Assembly (NCBI GenBank): GCA_015680685.1
Contig: MNCI01020108.1
Location: 44,518-73,090 of the forward strand
Length of the DNA stretch: 28,573 nt
Reading direction: 5' to 3'
Origin: Gnetum montanum
Taxonomy: Eukaryota > Streptophyta > Gnetopsida > Gnetales > Gnetaceae
Positions 1 through 10,471 of this stretch are shown piece by piece. The notes beneath the pieces are model-generated. The model did not search any database and was not told where the DNA came from. It was given only the letters and a program-made list of their open reading frames with translations. The position numbers and the translations under genes were made by a program. Every line of letters starts with the position of its first letter. Within the stretch, counting starts at the first letter, position 1.

Positions 1-1
1 G

Positions 2-331
2 AAGATGTCATACTTTTTGGGTTTTCAAGTTATCCAAAGAACAGAATCAATTTCCATATGCCAAATGAAATTTGCTCGATCCTTAATTGAGAAATTTGGC
101 ATGATTAATTGTAATCCTTTAGACACACCACTTGCCCTTGGTACAAAACTTACTAAGGATGACAAATCCCTATTTGTCAACCCTTCACTATACAAATCCC
201 TAGTTAGTAGTTTAATGTATCTCTCCAATACTTGTTCAAATATCCAATATGCTATAAACTACCTTTCTTGGTTCATGCAAGATCTGCATGAATCACATTG
301 GAAAGCTACAAAATGGATTTGCGATACCTAA
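2..331 (+). pseudogene. Copia reverse transcriptase, C-terminal end
   Basis: The frame reads YFLGFQV near its start, the copia RT segment that follows the catalytic YxDD block (usually YFLGIEV). Further hallmarks follow in order: FARSLIEKFGM, NPLDTPL, a YKSLVSSLMYL segment (usually YRSLVGSLMYL), and SWFMQDLHESHWKATKWI near the end (usually SRFMQ.P...HW.A.KRI). These belong to the connection between RT and RNase H. The catalytic part is upstream of the window. The frame ends in a TAA around 329-331; the expected RYL continuation is present one frame over, so a small indel separates this block from RNase H. It codes for replication of the element by copying its RNA in cytoplasmic particles. Confidence 0.92.
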
Positions 332-845
332 GATCTATAACAGATTTTAGGATCACATTTCATCAACATACAAATTTCAAGATATGGGGATAACTGATGT
401 AAACTGGGGAGGTGACCTCAAAGATTGAAAATCAACTTCTGATTTTTGTTTCTTCTTCAGTCCATCACTTATCTCATGGGGATCAAAGAGGCAATCTACA
501 ATCACTCTCTCAACAGCTAAAGTAGAATACATTGCTGCATCAAATGCTGCTACTCAAGCCATTTGGATCCACTCCGTCTTCACCAAAATGGGATATACAC
601 TCGAACCTCCCATTCGCTTATATTATGATAACACAAGTGCTATTGCGATGGCTCATAATCCTGTTCATCATAGGTGTTTCAAGCACATAGATATCAAGCA
701 TCATCATCTCAGAAGCTTGATCCAAGATAACATACTCAACATAGAACATTGTGCAACTGAAGCATAAATGGCAGACATCTTTACTAAGATTTTGAGCTGT
801 GAAAAGTTTCAGTCTTTTCGAGACTTCCTAGGAGTGGAACCTCTT
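319..845 (+). pseudogene. Copia RNase H domain and pol C-terminus
   Basis: RNase H removes the RNA strand of the RNA-DNA hybrid during reverse transcription. The segment reads RYLRSITDF, then after a frameshift TDVNWGGD, ISWGSKRQ, STAKVEYIAAS, YYDNTSAI, KHIDIKHHH and finally MADIFTK. These match the usual copia motifs TDADWAGD, ISWSSKKQ, STAEAEY, CDNxSAI, KHIDIRYHF and ADIFTK, and the acidic catalytic residues in TDV, VEY, YDN and ADI are all present. The premature stops are a TGA where the family has the Arg of DRKST and a TAA where it usually has the Gln before (L/M)ADIFTK; both fit C to T changes. The reading frame runs on into the LTR before stopping. This is the least decayed coding block in the window. 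Confidence 0.9.
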
Positions 846-851
846 ACCATC

Positions 852-861
852 ATGGGGGGGT
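852..861 (+). other. Copia polypurine tract
   Basis: ATGGGGGGG lies immediately before the LTR start TGTGG. It is the expected plus-strand primer position for reverse transcription, and its position supports 863 as the LTR boundary. Confidence 0.75.
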
Positions 862-871
862 TTGTGGAATA

Positions 872-918
872 TGATGACTAGATGTTCCACAATANTGATG
901 ACTAGATGTTCCATAATA
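872..918 (+). repeat. 23-bp tandem duplication in copia LTR, with an ambiguous base
   Basis: Positions 872-894 and 896-918 are the same 23-bp sequence with one C/T difference, separated by the single n at 895. The unresolved base sits exactly at the junction, so the duplication may be real or an assembly or polishing artefact. Confidence 0.85.
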
Positions 919-1105
919 GAATTAGATAGATCTCATCCATTAATCTATTTAAATAAGATGAGAGCCTATTCATGTAATTCTTATCCAATCCATGTTTAGA
1001 ACATCCCATATTAAGAAGATCCTTAAATATGATGATAAGGATCATCCCCATGCTTTTTGAGATTCATGATTATTTCTCCAAATCTATTCTTGAGATATGA
1101 AGGCC

Positions 1106-1112
1106 TATATAA
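1106..1112 (+). promoter_or_regulatory. TATA box of copia LTR
   Basis: TATATAA lies in the middle of the LTR, followed within about 35 bases by ATTCATTC and an A-rich tract. This is the normal place for the U3/R promoter of a copia element. Confidence 0.5.
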
Positions 1113-1264
1113 TTGTAGCAGCACATATTCATTCATATAGAAAAAAAATAATAGAAGAGACATAATAGAATTTAAGAGAGTCTCATAGGAGTGTGTTTAT
1201 TCTAAGTAAGTTCTTTATTTCCTTTAGGCCTAGTTTGTGAATCTAGGGCCCTTTAGACTCTTCA

Positions 1265-1322
1265 TATCAAGGCTTTGATATCAGATATCAGATATTGGAG
1301 CCAAGAAAAATATGATTAATCA
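1265..1322 (-). repeat. A1 3' LTR stub (start of U3)
   Basis: On the minus strand this begins TGATTAATCATA after the polypurine tract. It aligns along its length with 10412-10471, the start of the A1 5' LTR, including the array GATATCA-GATATCA-GATATTG. The rest of this LTR was displaced by the copia insertion. Confidence 0.82.
1277..1296 (-). promoter_or_regulatory. GATATC heptamer array in A1 3' LTR
   Basis: Three units in exact 7-bp phase: GATATC at 1277, GATATC at 1284 and GATATT at 1291. The 5' LTR copy shows the same block as GATATCA, TATATCT, GATATTG. It lies in U3, where transcription control sequences of LTR elements sit; a regulatory role is inferred. Confidence 0.6.
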
Positions 1323-1335
1323 TATCCCACAATTG
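1323..1335 (-). other. A1 polypurine tract
   Basis: On the minus strand CAATTGTGGGATA precedes TGATTAATC. The same arrangement is seen in A2 (GTTGTGGGGTTA) and D (CGTCATGGGGGTA), each followed by TGATGA. A degenerate AAGGATGA-type motif lies just upstream, as in D. Confidence 0.75.
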
Positions 1336-3340
1336 AATGAAAACTCATCCTTAAGTAAACAAGAGCAAGAACAAGTTCCTTACAAAATATTGAAAAGGTA
1401 TGGGATTATTGACTAACATGAAAATTAACTCAAATGGAACAGATAGACTCTAAGTTCCCAAGTTTATGGATTTACAATTTTTTACAAAATTGGGTGTTCA
1501 TGACAATAGAATTGAACACCTTGGAAAAAATTAACATCCAACTCCTTTGGCAACTAAAGAGTGAGGGAGAAGATTCAACGATCATGAAGGGTCCTTGTCG
1601 CTTGGTGTTGTTGTTGCTTCCTTGGTGAAGATAGTCTTGGTTCCAATTCATGCTTTCCACTACAATTAAAATGAAGTTGTGGATTAGTGTGAAATATGTA
1701 ATGTATAGCTATTAGGTACCTTGTCTCATTGATAGTTACACTTGGCTAGGTTGTGATTATGGTAGATTGAGTCCTTTAATAGTGTTAGCAAGAAACTAAA
1801 AATAGTGAAATGTATAAGTAGTTCATTATTAAAATTTGAAAATTCCAAACGCGATGAAATGCTTGAAGAGTATTAAATAATTAACAAGAATAAAAAGAGA
1901 ATTTCACTGAAAAATGTTGTGAAGATGTGCATAATTGGATGTCATTGATGGGGCATGTAAAAGGATTTGATCGTGAGGATGTTTAAGGATAAAGGTCTTA
2001 ACTAACCCAACCAAAAGGTATGCAAGTGGGTCCTCCCCAAAGTAGGTACATGCCATTTATTGTCCTTGCATAACTTCAAACTGAGGAGTCTATGGGCCCC
2101 ATGGATGATAATTGGTTATGGAAAGTTAAGTACAAAATCCTGAAAGAAACTACCTAAGAATTTCGACACATCAAACTAAGACTCTAATAAGAACATGAAA
2201 CTAGTAATGAGGTGAGATATGAAAAGCATAGATGGATGAGAGAGAGAGTGGAATGGAGTTTTGGATTAGGATCACATGAAATCCCTTGTGAATTTTGTAG
2301 TTAAATGACCTGATAAAATCCATCCTTAGTTCAGACCAAAACCAACCATGTTCAGTGACTTTGCATCATCACTCTAAGATCAGTCCACTCCCATGAGGCA
2401 TAAGAGTGCTCCCATAGGACAATCATCATTCCTCATTTAAGAAGAAAAGAGAAGTAAGAAGTGAGAGAGGGAATTAGTTAGAGGGGACCTTAAAACATGG
2501 GTAACATGTCTTTCTAGTCCCATAATTAGTGCTTGTAGCCCATTTATTTTGTCTAAGGGGTGTGCTTTAAATTCCCATCATTTTTTTTGAAATTGAAACC
2601 ACACCGTGCAAAGACTTATTCAACTTCCTGTTATTGGTCAACATGGAACAGTAAGAAAATCCATGAAAACACAGATGCACCCAAGTAGAAAGGCACAAAG
2701 AGTATTGAGTTCCTGTGGAGTCACACCCTATTCAAACCTTTGAATCCTTTCCAAATCTAGAAACTACCAAAGTTACAAGTTTGTTAAAGTTTTATTAATA
2801 AAAAAGGGACCTCACACTTCCAGAGCAAGGAAAACCATAGAGTTTGTGGATGGGTGGATGTTGTGGACTTACTACCTATTTCATGAAAAAGAAACCATGT
2901 CCTAGTTATTAGTAACAAAATTCAAAGCTAGAATTCAAAAACCAACAATTAAATAATTGAATGCAACATGCCCACATCAAATAAATCATATTGTACCCAG
3001 TTGACAATAAGTCACGTTATTATTGTTAAAACACAATAAGAAAATCACATCCAAATAAAGGAAAATATACAAGAAATTATAAAATATTTAAGAAGAATAA
3101 AATGTACTAATGATGTTGTAAAACAAAAATTTTGAAAAATTAATAACACAAAAACAAAAAGGTGTAAGACAAAGAATGTGTAAAATAAAAGGTTGTAAAA
3201 ATAGCAAGGTGTAAAACAAAAAAGACAAAAAACTAAGGAGTTGCTTATATAGTTAGCATGGATGGCCATCTCCCCCACAACTAAGTTGAAAGGAGAAGAT
3301 CTAAAAGATTGAGCGTGGTTGTCCATCTGATGAAGCATTT
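1336..3340 (-). other. A1 3' non-coding block
   Basis: About 2 kb with no believable ORF on either strand. Landmarks at about 2015-2050, 2340-2410, 2490-2580, 2600-2620 and 2720-2870 recur in the same order in A2 (about 12868-13800) and most of them in D (about 27560-28450), so this is a conserved part of the element rather than unique host DNA. 3040-3240 is A-rich on the + strand. A second polypurine-like motif, CAACTTAGTTGTGGGGGA on the minus strand, lies at about 3270-3288 inside the end of the integrase frame. Confidence 0.65.
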
Positions 3341-4470
3341 GTTGCACAAGCTTTCTTAGGCTTGTGGAAAGCTTTGACTTATTGTATGTTGACCAACTAC
3401 TTCTTTTCTAGGCTCTCAAGTTTATAGATCAACATGGCCCTAGAAGGGAAAGTTTTATAAATGTTATAAGATACTTCCCATAATGTCTAAAACTTAGTTC
3501 ATTGAGGTATGTGTGTGGAGTTCCAATAGAGAACCTTATCTCCTGATTGAAATTTGACTTTTCTAATTCTAAGGTCATGGCACTTTTTGTTGAATGCCTT
3601 GTGCAACTTGTTATATGATATGGCCACCAATCAACTTTTGTCTAGAAATTTAAGATTCATTAATCTTTCTTTTTATGCTAGACTTAAGTCAAGGTCAAGG
3701 TCATAGGCTATTAAAATTGTACAAAGCTTGGATTGAATAGGAAGTGTTGGTAATTTTTTGTACACTAGCTCATAGGGAGAATAGCCTATAGGGAGTTTCC
3801 ATGTTGAGTGGTAGGCCCAAAGGGCATCATTGAGTTTTGTGCTCTAGTCCCACCTATATTTGCTAACAATTCTAGTTAGGATGTTTGTAATTTTCTTATT
3901 TGTAATCTCAGCTTGACCATTTGGCTTGGGGGTGGTAAGGTGTTATTAGTTTATGTTCAACCCCCAAGCATTGCATAAGCTTCCAAAAAGTAGCACCTAT
4001 AAAGTGGGTTTCCTTATCAAAAATTAATGCATGTGGAATACCAAACCTATTTATAACATTTTGTTATACAAACTTAGCAATAGTAGAAGATGTACAATCG
4101 ATGATGGTTATTGCTTTAGCCCATTTCATACAATAGTCAACAGTGACTATGATGTACACCTTTCCATTTTACATGGGTGTGATGGGACCTGTAAAATTAA
4201 TTCCCTAGATGTCAAAGGGTTCCAATGGTTGAATCCAGTACTGAGGTCCCTCCATTCGATCAATCATTCCACCATCTCATTGCAAGAATTCATAAGAATG
4301 GACAACTTAGTGAGCATCCCTAAAGATTATTGGCCAATAATATCCTACCATCAGGATTTTAATGGCTATGCATCTCCTAGCATAGTGGACCCCACAAGGA
4401 ACCTCATGAGCATCCTAGAGAATGTGCACTTGATTAGTATCAAGAACACATCAATAAACTAGGCCATCGA
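3341..4470 (-). pseudogene. A1 integrase
   Basis: Minus-strand translation gives a gypsy integrase in pieces. The zinc-binding part shows DAHEVPCGVHYARRC, then GYYWPIIFRDAH (family form GYYWPT.F.DA). The catalytic core shows VTVDYCMKWAKA (first Asp present), RFGIPHALIFDKETHF (second Asp present) and TPYHPQA, the block that normally continues NGQ-E; here NGQ is disrupted and the third acidic residue cannot be confirmed. The C-terminal region continues to about 3340 through many stops and shifts (RYRWDxKL-like and WNSxHxPQ-like fragments). Integrase inserts the DNA copy into the genome. This copy cannot make a full protein. Confidence 0.85.
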
Positions 4471-4689
4471 CACACACCTTGTAGAAGTGTCCATTGATCT
4501 TCATAAAGTGTTTTACTTGGTGAAGAAACTATTGTTTCTTTCAGTGACTCAATCCTTGTGGTATCTTTTGAGTGAGAAGATAGTTAAAAATGCCAACTTA
4601 CCATTTAGGCTTAGTAGGCAATTATTCAATTATAGCCTTGGCAAAGAGGAGTTCATCAGGAAACAAATTAGATAGTGAGCTTTTCTTCT

Positions 4690-6260
4690 CTTTGTTGTTC
4701 AATCATAATTGAGACAAGTGATTAGAAACCACATTCTTAGTTCCCTTTTGATCTACCATTGTAAGGTTGAATTCCTGTAAGATCAATAGCCACTATATGA
4801 CATGGGGGCTCACCAGTGGCTTGTTCATGAGGAAGTAAATGACACTATGGGCCATGTGCACAAACACTTAGTATCCAAGCACATAATGGCTAAACTTTTC
4901 TAATGAAAACACCACTACCATTAATTCTTTTTCTATGGTGGTGTAGTTCAGTTGTGCACCCACAATGCTTCAGCTTGTGCAATGGATTTAATATGTATAT
5001 TTCTTATCATCCAACTGTGTAAGCACAACTCCCAAGGCATAATTTGATGCCTCCATCATAACATGAAATGGTCTGGACTAGTTGGACACCTATAGAATTG
5101 GAGTTTCTTCAAGTTTCTTCTTCAATTCTTGGAATGTGTTTTCACATTCCTTAGTCTAGAAAAATGGAGCATCTTTCTTTGTTAGATTAACCAATGATTA
5201 TGCAATCTTAGAGAAATTCTCTATGAATTGCTAGTAGTAGTGAGTGTGTCTAGACATCTTTTATAGTTTCTAGTTAATCGTTAATTCCTTGGATGATTCT
5301 TATTTTTTTAAGATCACTCGTAATTCTTGCTTGTGAAATTTAATGTCCTAATATAGTGCCTTCTTAGACCATGAGATGGCTTTTTTGCTAATTGAGCCAC
5401 AAGTTTTTTTTCACACATATTTTTAGTACTTGCTCTAGGCAATCCAAGGCTTGCTCAAATGTAGCACCATAAGTGGAGAAGTCATCCACAAAGACTTCCA
5501 CTTCGCTACTGATTTGCTATTAAAAAGTGCTTAAGACCAAGCATTGTAATGTAGTAGGAGCATTACATAGACCAAAAAGCATCTTCCAATATGCAAAGGT
5601 CCTCCAAGGACTCGTGAATGTTGTTTTGACTTGGTCCCCTAGCATGATCTACATTTGGTTATAGCCACTATAACCATCCATAAAACTATAATAACAATGC
5701 CTAGATATGGTGTCTAACACCTAATCAATGAATGGCAACAAAAAAATGGTCCTTAAATGTTTCCATATTCAACAACCAAAAATCGATGTAGACTCACCAC
5801 TTGCCACCTTTCTTTGGCACAGTCACTGGTGAACTAACCCACTCACTATCTGCAATGGGATAAATAAACCCTACCTTGAGGAGTTGTTTGATTTTCTCTT
5901 TGATGATCTACTTCAATTTGGGGTTCAATCATCTCTGTAGTTGCCTCTTTGGATTCATGGCTAGGTCTGTGTAGATACAATACTAGCATATTCTAGGATC
6001 AATCCCTGTGAGTTCAAGATATGACCAAGCAAAGGTTGTTGACCATTTTTCAACTACATTTAATAGCATCTATTTTTCTTCTAGAGCAAGATTTGCATTG
6101 ATTATTACCAACTTCCCATTTTTTAAGAATGCATATTCTATGCCAGTAGGTAGATTTTTTAACTCAAGGGGATCTTGCATAAAATTTTTAGGAATTTCCA
6201 ACTCTCCCCAATAGGTATCATCATTTGTGTTATTAGAGAGTTGGTGATGAACTTACTCTA
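4690..6260 (-). pseudogene. A1 reverse transcriptase and RNase H
   Basis: The RT active site reads EVFVDDFSTYGATF, with the VDD codons at 5481-5489 (Athila/Tat elements usually have VFMDDFS or VYLDDFS). Downstream the RNase H region reads FHVMMEASNYALGVVLTQ, then QLNYTTIEKELMVVVFSL, KPLVSPHVI and GTKNVVSNHLSQL. The framework is clear, but the catalytic positions have changed: Asp of CDAS to Glu, Asp of TDH to Ala, and Asp of VADHLS to Asn. RNase H would therefore be inactive even without the stops. Stops are mostly TAG or TAA. Confidence 0.88.
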
Positions 6261-6399
6261 ATTTATCCATGCCTATGACATAAGCATATGTCAGGCTCTC
6301 AGTAGGTTCCATGCAAAGTGTGTCTCTTTTAGACTCAACAGTCAGCTATTGGGTATCCTCTTATTTTATGGTTACTATGTACAAACACCTTTGAATATC

Positions 6400-7560
6400 T
6401 ACTTCTGGTGGACACTACCTACATCTAGAAATAGATGCTCATTTCACAAACTAGAGTTTCTACATGTAATTACACCATGTATCATTGTACATGATGCATG
6501 GAACTTACTTCTTCTTGATCTTTCTGAATGCATTTTCTTTAGATATCTCTAGGGAAAGATCTCTAATGCCCATTCTTGCTTCAATAATACTTAGCCATGC
6601 CCTTCCCATGATGATTAGAAAGTCCCCTTTATAGTTCTCAACCTTGATTACTAGGAAATCAGCAAGATAAGAGCACTCATAGATAATGGTCACAATGTCT
6701 TCCATTAGTTCCAATGGAATAGTAATGAACTATTCTACCAATTCCAATTGGATATTGCTCATCTTGAGGGGAAAAAAGTTCTAGGTTGTATACATCTCAT
6801 GAGAAATCAAGTTCATACCAAAACCTAAATCAAGAAGAGCTTTACATAGTTCATTCCTAGTAATCTATAAATAAATAAGAGGACTCCTAGGATCAACTAA
6901 TTTCTTGGAAAGGTCACTAGTCTAGATCCCATTAGATACAACATGAATGAGCATAATAGTATGGATTCTAGTCTATATTTGATTTGAAGGGGACTTAAAA
7001 GAATTAGATGTAGAGAGAGATTGAGAAGTAGAGTTGTCAACCATAGGTGTATGTGAGGGCTTAGGTGGACTGTTGGATCAGAAAAAGGATCTTTTCCATG
7101 ATCTAGTGTCTGAACCACTCAGTTGATGAATTGATCATAGATTAATAGCCCTAGTGGCATTGCATTGCTACAATTGGGCTAGAAGTTCACCTTGCATAGA
7201 TGGAGAAAGTGGTAGCTATGTTGAGGATGGATAAACAAGTGTAGGAATAGGATGATGATAAGGATAAAAGGTGGTATCCCTCCTTGAATATGAATAATAA
7301 GTTCAATAATATTTGGGAGGGTGGTAGTAATGTTGAAAAGAAGAAACATGACTAGAAGAGTCACATGAAGATAGGGGTTTCTGAATGTAATACCCATATG
7401 GATTTGGTTGTTTTTAAGGGTATTGCTACCTTAGCAGTGGCAGTGCCCATGATTGTGGTTACTACCACTATTGATATTACTTGTATGATTGTAATGGAGT
7501 TCTACTTGGATAATACTATTATTGCTAGTGGAATTGCCTAGAATTACCTTAAGGATAAGG
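6400..7560 (-). pseudogene. A1 protease and Gln/Pro-rich linker
   Basis: The aspartic protease site reads ALLDLGFGMNLISHEMY; ALLDLG is at 6823-6840. DLG is the normal form in Athila/Tat proteases (DLGAS or DLGSS) rather than DTG/DSG. The end of the domain is open as DFLVIKVENYKGDFLIIMGRA, matching IIMGR in element B. Between protease and gag, about 6900-7560 codes a low-complexity Pro/Gln/Tyr-rich linker, now full of stops. The protease cuts the Gag-Pol polyprotein inside virus-like particles. Confidence 0.82.
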
Positions 7561-9417
7561 CAATCTTTGTCATGGATTTAGAGCATACACACCATATTCT
7601 TGTAAGTGTGACACACTGGGGCAACATCCCTTAGGATGTTCATATTGGCAAATGTCACACCCACCATCATCATCTAATTCAATTTCTACAAATTTCACTA
7701 CTATAGCAATCTTGTTGTCACCCCTTTGATTGGCATGTTTAGCATCCTTTTGCCTCCTATAATCACGATCACTACCTTGTTCTTTGGACTCTTTAGTAAT
7801 TTTCAAGTTAGCTTGAAATCTGCTATCCATAGAGTCCCATAATTGATCTACCTTAGCTGAAATTTTAAAGGTAAAATTTTGAATTGGCAAGGTTTTTGGT
7901 TCACCACCTCATCAAGTGATAATTCCTCTTCACTATCACAAAATTGAACCTCCCTCTTGTGAATGGAAGAATTGCAATTGTATTCTTCTGTACTTTTGCA
8001 TTTCCTCAACTCTCCTTCTTCTTTTGCTACCTACTCAATTAGTCATTGGATTTGATAGGCTCTTAATTCTAACAATCATCCTTGGACATAGACTCCAAGA
8101 GTTCTCCTCACTTCTAATAAAAGTCCATCTATGATATGGTGAAGTTGCTCCTATTGAGAACAACCATGGCCAATAAATTTGTGAAATAGAGAATAATATT
8201 AGCCCATGGTAGCATCCAAGGGTTTATGTGTCCCTTGTTTCCTTCGTTAGATCTTCCATCTCAAGTTGGACACTCAAGAGTACATCTAATATTTTTCATT
8301 GAATAATTCGAGCATTGTACTCCATTGTCTAATGGGTTCTAGTTCTAAGGACCAATATCAGCCTTATGCTTCTTTAATAAATTTCCTAGGAAATAACTTA
8401 ATATTTTTCCAATCACTTTCTATATTTTGCAAGGCATAAGCATTGTTGAAATCTTGAAGATGGTTTTGTGGATTAGAGTTATATCCCCCTTCAAACCTAG
8501 GGATATTATTCATGTCTAGCCTCTTAATCCAACTATTCCTGATGTGCCTTGTAGGAATGCTCACTACCCCTACAATGTTTAGCATGCTCTAGGTAGCAAG
8601 TAAAGGCTCATCACGGCCATGATTCTAGTGCCTATGATGCCCTCTGCTACCCCTTCATTCATGGCGATGAGTCTCTCTTGAATGCCTATGCCCTAGGTCT
8701 TAATTTTGTCGATAGTCCTAATGATCATCTTGGTCCTATCGGTCACCTCCATCATGATTGCAACCCCTATGGTTGTGTTTAGAGCCAGAAGAGAAAGATG
8801 ACAATGAAGGTTAAGGGGAAGGAGGACTGGCACCATCACAATGCTTGCCACCCCCTCTTTGGTGATCGTGGCCATGATATTGCTGCTTGTCTGAATCCCT
8901 AGCATGACTCTCATCCTTGGATTCCTCTTTGTCATTAGATCCGTTATTACTAGAACCTCCTTCATTGTAAGTCAAATAGAGGAGTTTCATTGAATGGAAA
9001 ATTCCCAAAGAAGGATTCTCCACCATCTTTTTGGTATGTTAGGTATGGGGAATCATTGAACTACTTCCCCTTCGTAGATTCGTAGTGCTGCCCTAGTTAT
9101 CGATCCCTTAGATGTTGTGCATCAATGGGATGATAATCCCTAGCATCACTATCCTGCACAACATACTTAGCATGAAGTCCCTAGAGGCCTAATCACATTA
9201 GAGATTGTTTTAGCATCATAGGAACGAATCGATTAGGTGGCAACACAATGTTGCCCTCCATGTCACACCACCATAATAGTTCATCCTAGTGTAGGACAAA
9301 GGTGAAATTGGATATATACTTATCAAGATGAGAATATACCATTCCATATTGTTGGGGTACCTATTAATTTACTCCATCAAACTTGGATGGAGAATCACTC
9401 CTGTGAGAAAAATACAT
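7561..9417 (-). pseudogene. A1 gag
   Basis: The structural Gag protein packages element RNA. The likely start is the ATG at 9417-9415, reading MYFSHRSDS, parallel to MSYSHRAKS in B. Then come an N-terminal block (VYSHLDKYISNFTFV, ending near HLRDR), a Ser/Asp/His-rich disordered stretch (about 8811-8960), DEPLLAT, and the retrotrans_gag domain starting at LDMNNIPRFEGGYN (8497-8520 codes LDMNNIPR) and including HHIIDGLL and RRTLGVY. The C-terminus has ELDDDGGCDICQYEHPKGCC, a CX2CX3HX3C version of the retroviral zinc knuckle (normally CX2CX4HX4C). Several frameshifts and stops break it. Confidence 0.82.
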
Positions 9418-9557
9418 CTTGTGCTAGAAAATAAGAAATGTAGTGTGCTTCTTAAAATTATTGTAATTATTTTAATGTATGATATGACTTTAGGATTTTT
9501 TCCAATGATCTTGAATAATTTTTCACTAAGTCCTAGATAGTGCATGTAACAACTAAA

Positions 9558-9577
9558 GGTTCCCAGCAACAGTGCCA
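9558..9577 (-). other. A1 primer-binding site (tRNA-Asp type)
   Basis: On the minus strand the LTR ends CTCATCA, then one T, then TGGCACTGTTGCTGGGAACC. This matches TGGCGCCGTTGCCGGGGA, the complement of the 3' end of plant tRNA-Asp. The differences are G to A and C to T transitions. Confidence 0.85.
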
Positions 9578-10337
9578 ATGATGAGCGATGAGGTACCCCT
9601 ACGCCCAACCATATGAATCACAAGTGTTCATGCACAATCTGGTCAAATTTTATAGACATTAAGTTCTTAAGGACACTAGTTTCAAGACGTGAACATGAAA
9701 TCTAATTGTAACAATCGTTGTCTTCTCAACTACACTTGTGGAGCTTAATGGCATGGTTAAGTGTAATTGAGGCACATGCTTTTTATTATTTTATATTTTA
9801 TTCATCTACAATTAAAAATAAGGTAAAATTTAATTTATGAAACACTTTAACTAATCTAATTGCTAATTAATAACTAGCTATCCTAACATAAGTATCCAGT
9901 CCCACTTTCCATGCACATCCTGAACATGTATAACGTTGTTGGGTTACCAAATGTTAAGCATTACTAGGATTACCAAGCATCATGCACATGCTCAAAGTAG
10001 TCGTACTTATGTGCTTAATTAATTGCTATTTAATTTAGCTCACTTAGGTTAGCTTAATTACTTAGCAGTATTAAATAAAATTGCATAAACCATAAATTGC
10101 ATGGATAAAAGATTTTAGCTAGCCAAGGTGTTGCAAGGTTTGATCAAAAAGCTTATCTTTATTGCCATACACACTATCATGCTTAGGTACAACAATGCTT
10201 GAATAAAGATCTATATACTTAATGACTCATGTTGTGGACACTTTGGAAAATATTGTAACTTTGGAGAAAAGAAATTGTAAGAGCTCTACTATGCTATGAA
10301 AAAAAAAACTATTTGGAAACCATGTGCCCAAGCACTA

Positions 10338-10345
10338 TATTTATA
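10338..10345 (-). promoter_or_regulatory. TATA box of A1 LTR
   Basis: TATAAATA on the minus strand within CCTATAAATATAG, the same context as in the other four LTRs. Confidence 0.65.
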
Positions 10346-10370
10346 GGTCACCACATACACCACAATATAG

Positions 10371-10445
10371 GATATCCAACATTACTTCTTGGGATCCAAT
10401 ATCATGTATCCAATATCAGGGCTTTGATATCATATATCTGATATT
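10371..10445 (-). promoter_or_regulatory. Phased GATATC array in A1 5' LTR
   Basis: GATATC-like cores at 10371, 10398 (AATATC), 10412 (AATATC), 10426 (GATATC) and 10440 (GATATT). The last four are spaced exactly 14 bp apart. It lies about 25 bases upstream of the TATA box in the transcriptional sense. Binding by a host factor is an inference. Confidence 0.65.
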
Positions 10446-10471
10446 GAAACTAGGCAACATATGATTTATTA

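Larger units (their letters stand above)
1..1264 (+). mobile_element. Ty1/copia retrotransposon, 3' part
   Basis: The window opens inside the reverse transcriptase of a + strand copia element and runs through RNase H, a polypurine tract and the 3' LTR. The order RT, RNase H, LTR with no integrase after RNase H is the copia order. Damage is light: one or two frameshifts and two premature stops in about 840 bases, against dozens in the gypsy copies nearby. It ends within sequence that matches the start of the A1 5' LTR, so it appears to have inserted into the A1 3' LTR. The 5' part lies outside the window, so the target-site duplication cannot be checked. Confidence 0.9.
863..1264 (+). repeat. 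Copia 3' LTR (about 402 bp)
   Basis: Begins TGTGGAATATG directly after the polypurine tract and most likely ends CTTCA, giving TG...CA ends. It contains a TATATAA box at about 1106-1112. From 1265 the sequence matches the GATATC region of the A1 LTR instead. The right boundary is placed by that change of homology plus the CA end, so it may be off by a few bases. Confidence 0.7.
1265..10471 (-). mobile_element. Gypsy element A1, Athila/Tat-like, near complete and dead
   Basis: Reading the minus strand from 10471 down: 5' LTR, primer site, gag, protease, RT, RNase H, integrase, a non-coding 3' block, polypurine tract and a 3' LTR stub cut by the copia element. Integrase after RNase H is the Ty3/gypsy order. 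The 58-base 3' LTR stub and the corresponding part of the 5' LTR align with roughly one difference in six positions, so the insertion is old. No flanking duplication can be checked because the outer half of the 3' LTR lies beyond the copia insertion. Confidence 0.88.
9579..10471 (-). repeat. A1 5' LTR (893 bp)
   Basis: Placed by homology to the four other gypsy LTRs here. On the minus strand it starts TAATAAATCATA (family TGATGAATTATG, first dinucleotide mutated) and ends GGTACCTCATCGCTCATCA before the primer site. It has a GATATC array, a TATA box and two copies of a 26-bp repeat (9941-9976). Its R/U5 region is closer to the B LTR (shared GGTTAAGTGTAA-type block) than to A2, C or D. Confidence 0.85.

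Noticed and set aside
1434-1660. Overlapping 62-64-codon frames on both strands in the A1 3' block
   Set aside because: Both are short, overlap each other, and show no homologous frame at the corresponding place in A2 or D.
4031-4462. 143-codon open frame on the + strand
   Set aside because: It is antisense to the A1 integrase, whose motifs are clear on the minus strand. Its protein shows no family motif.
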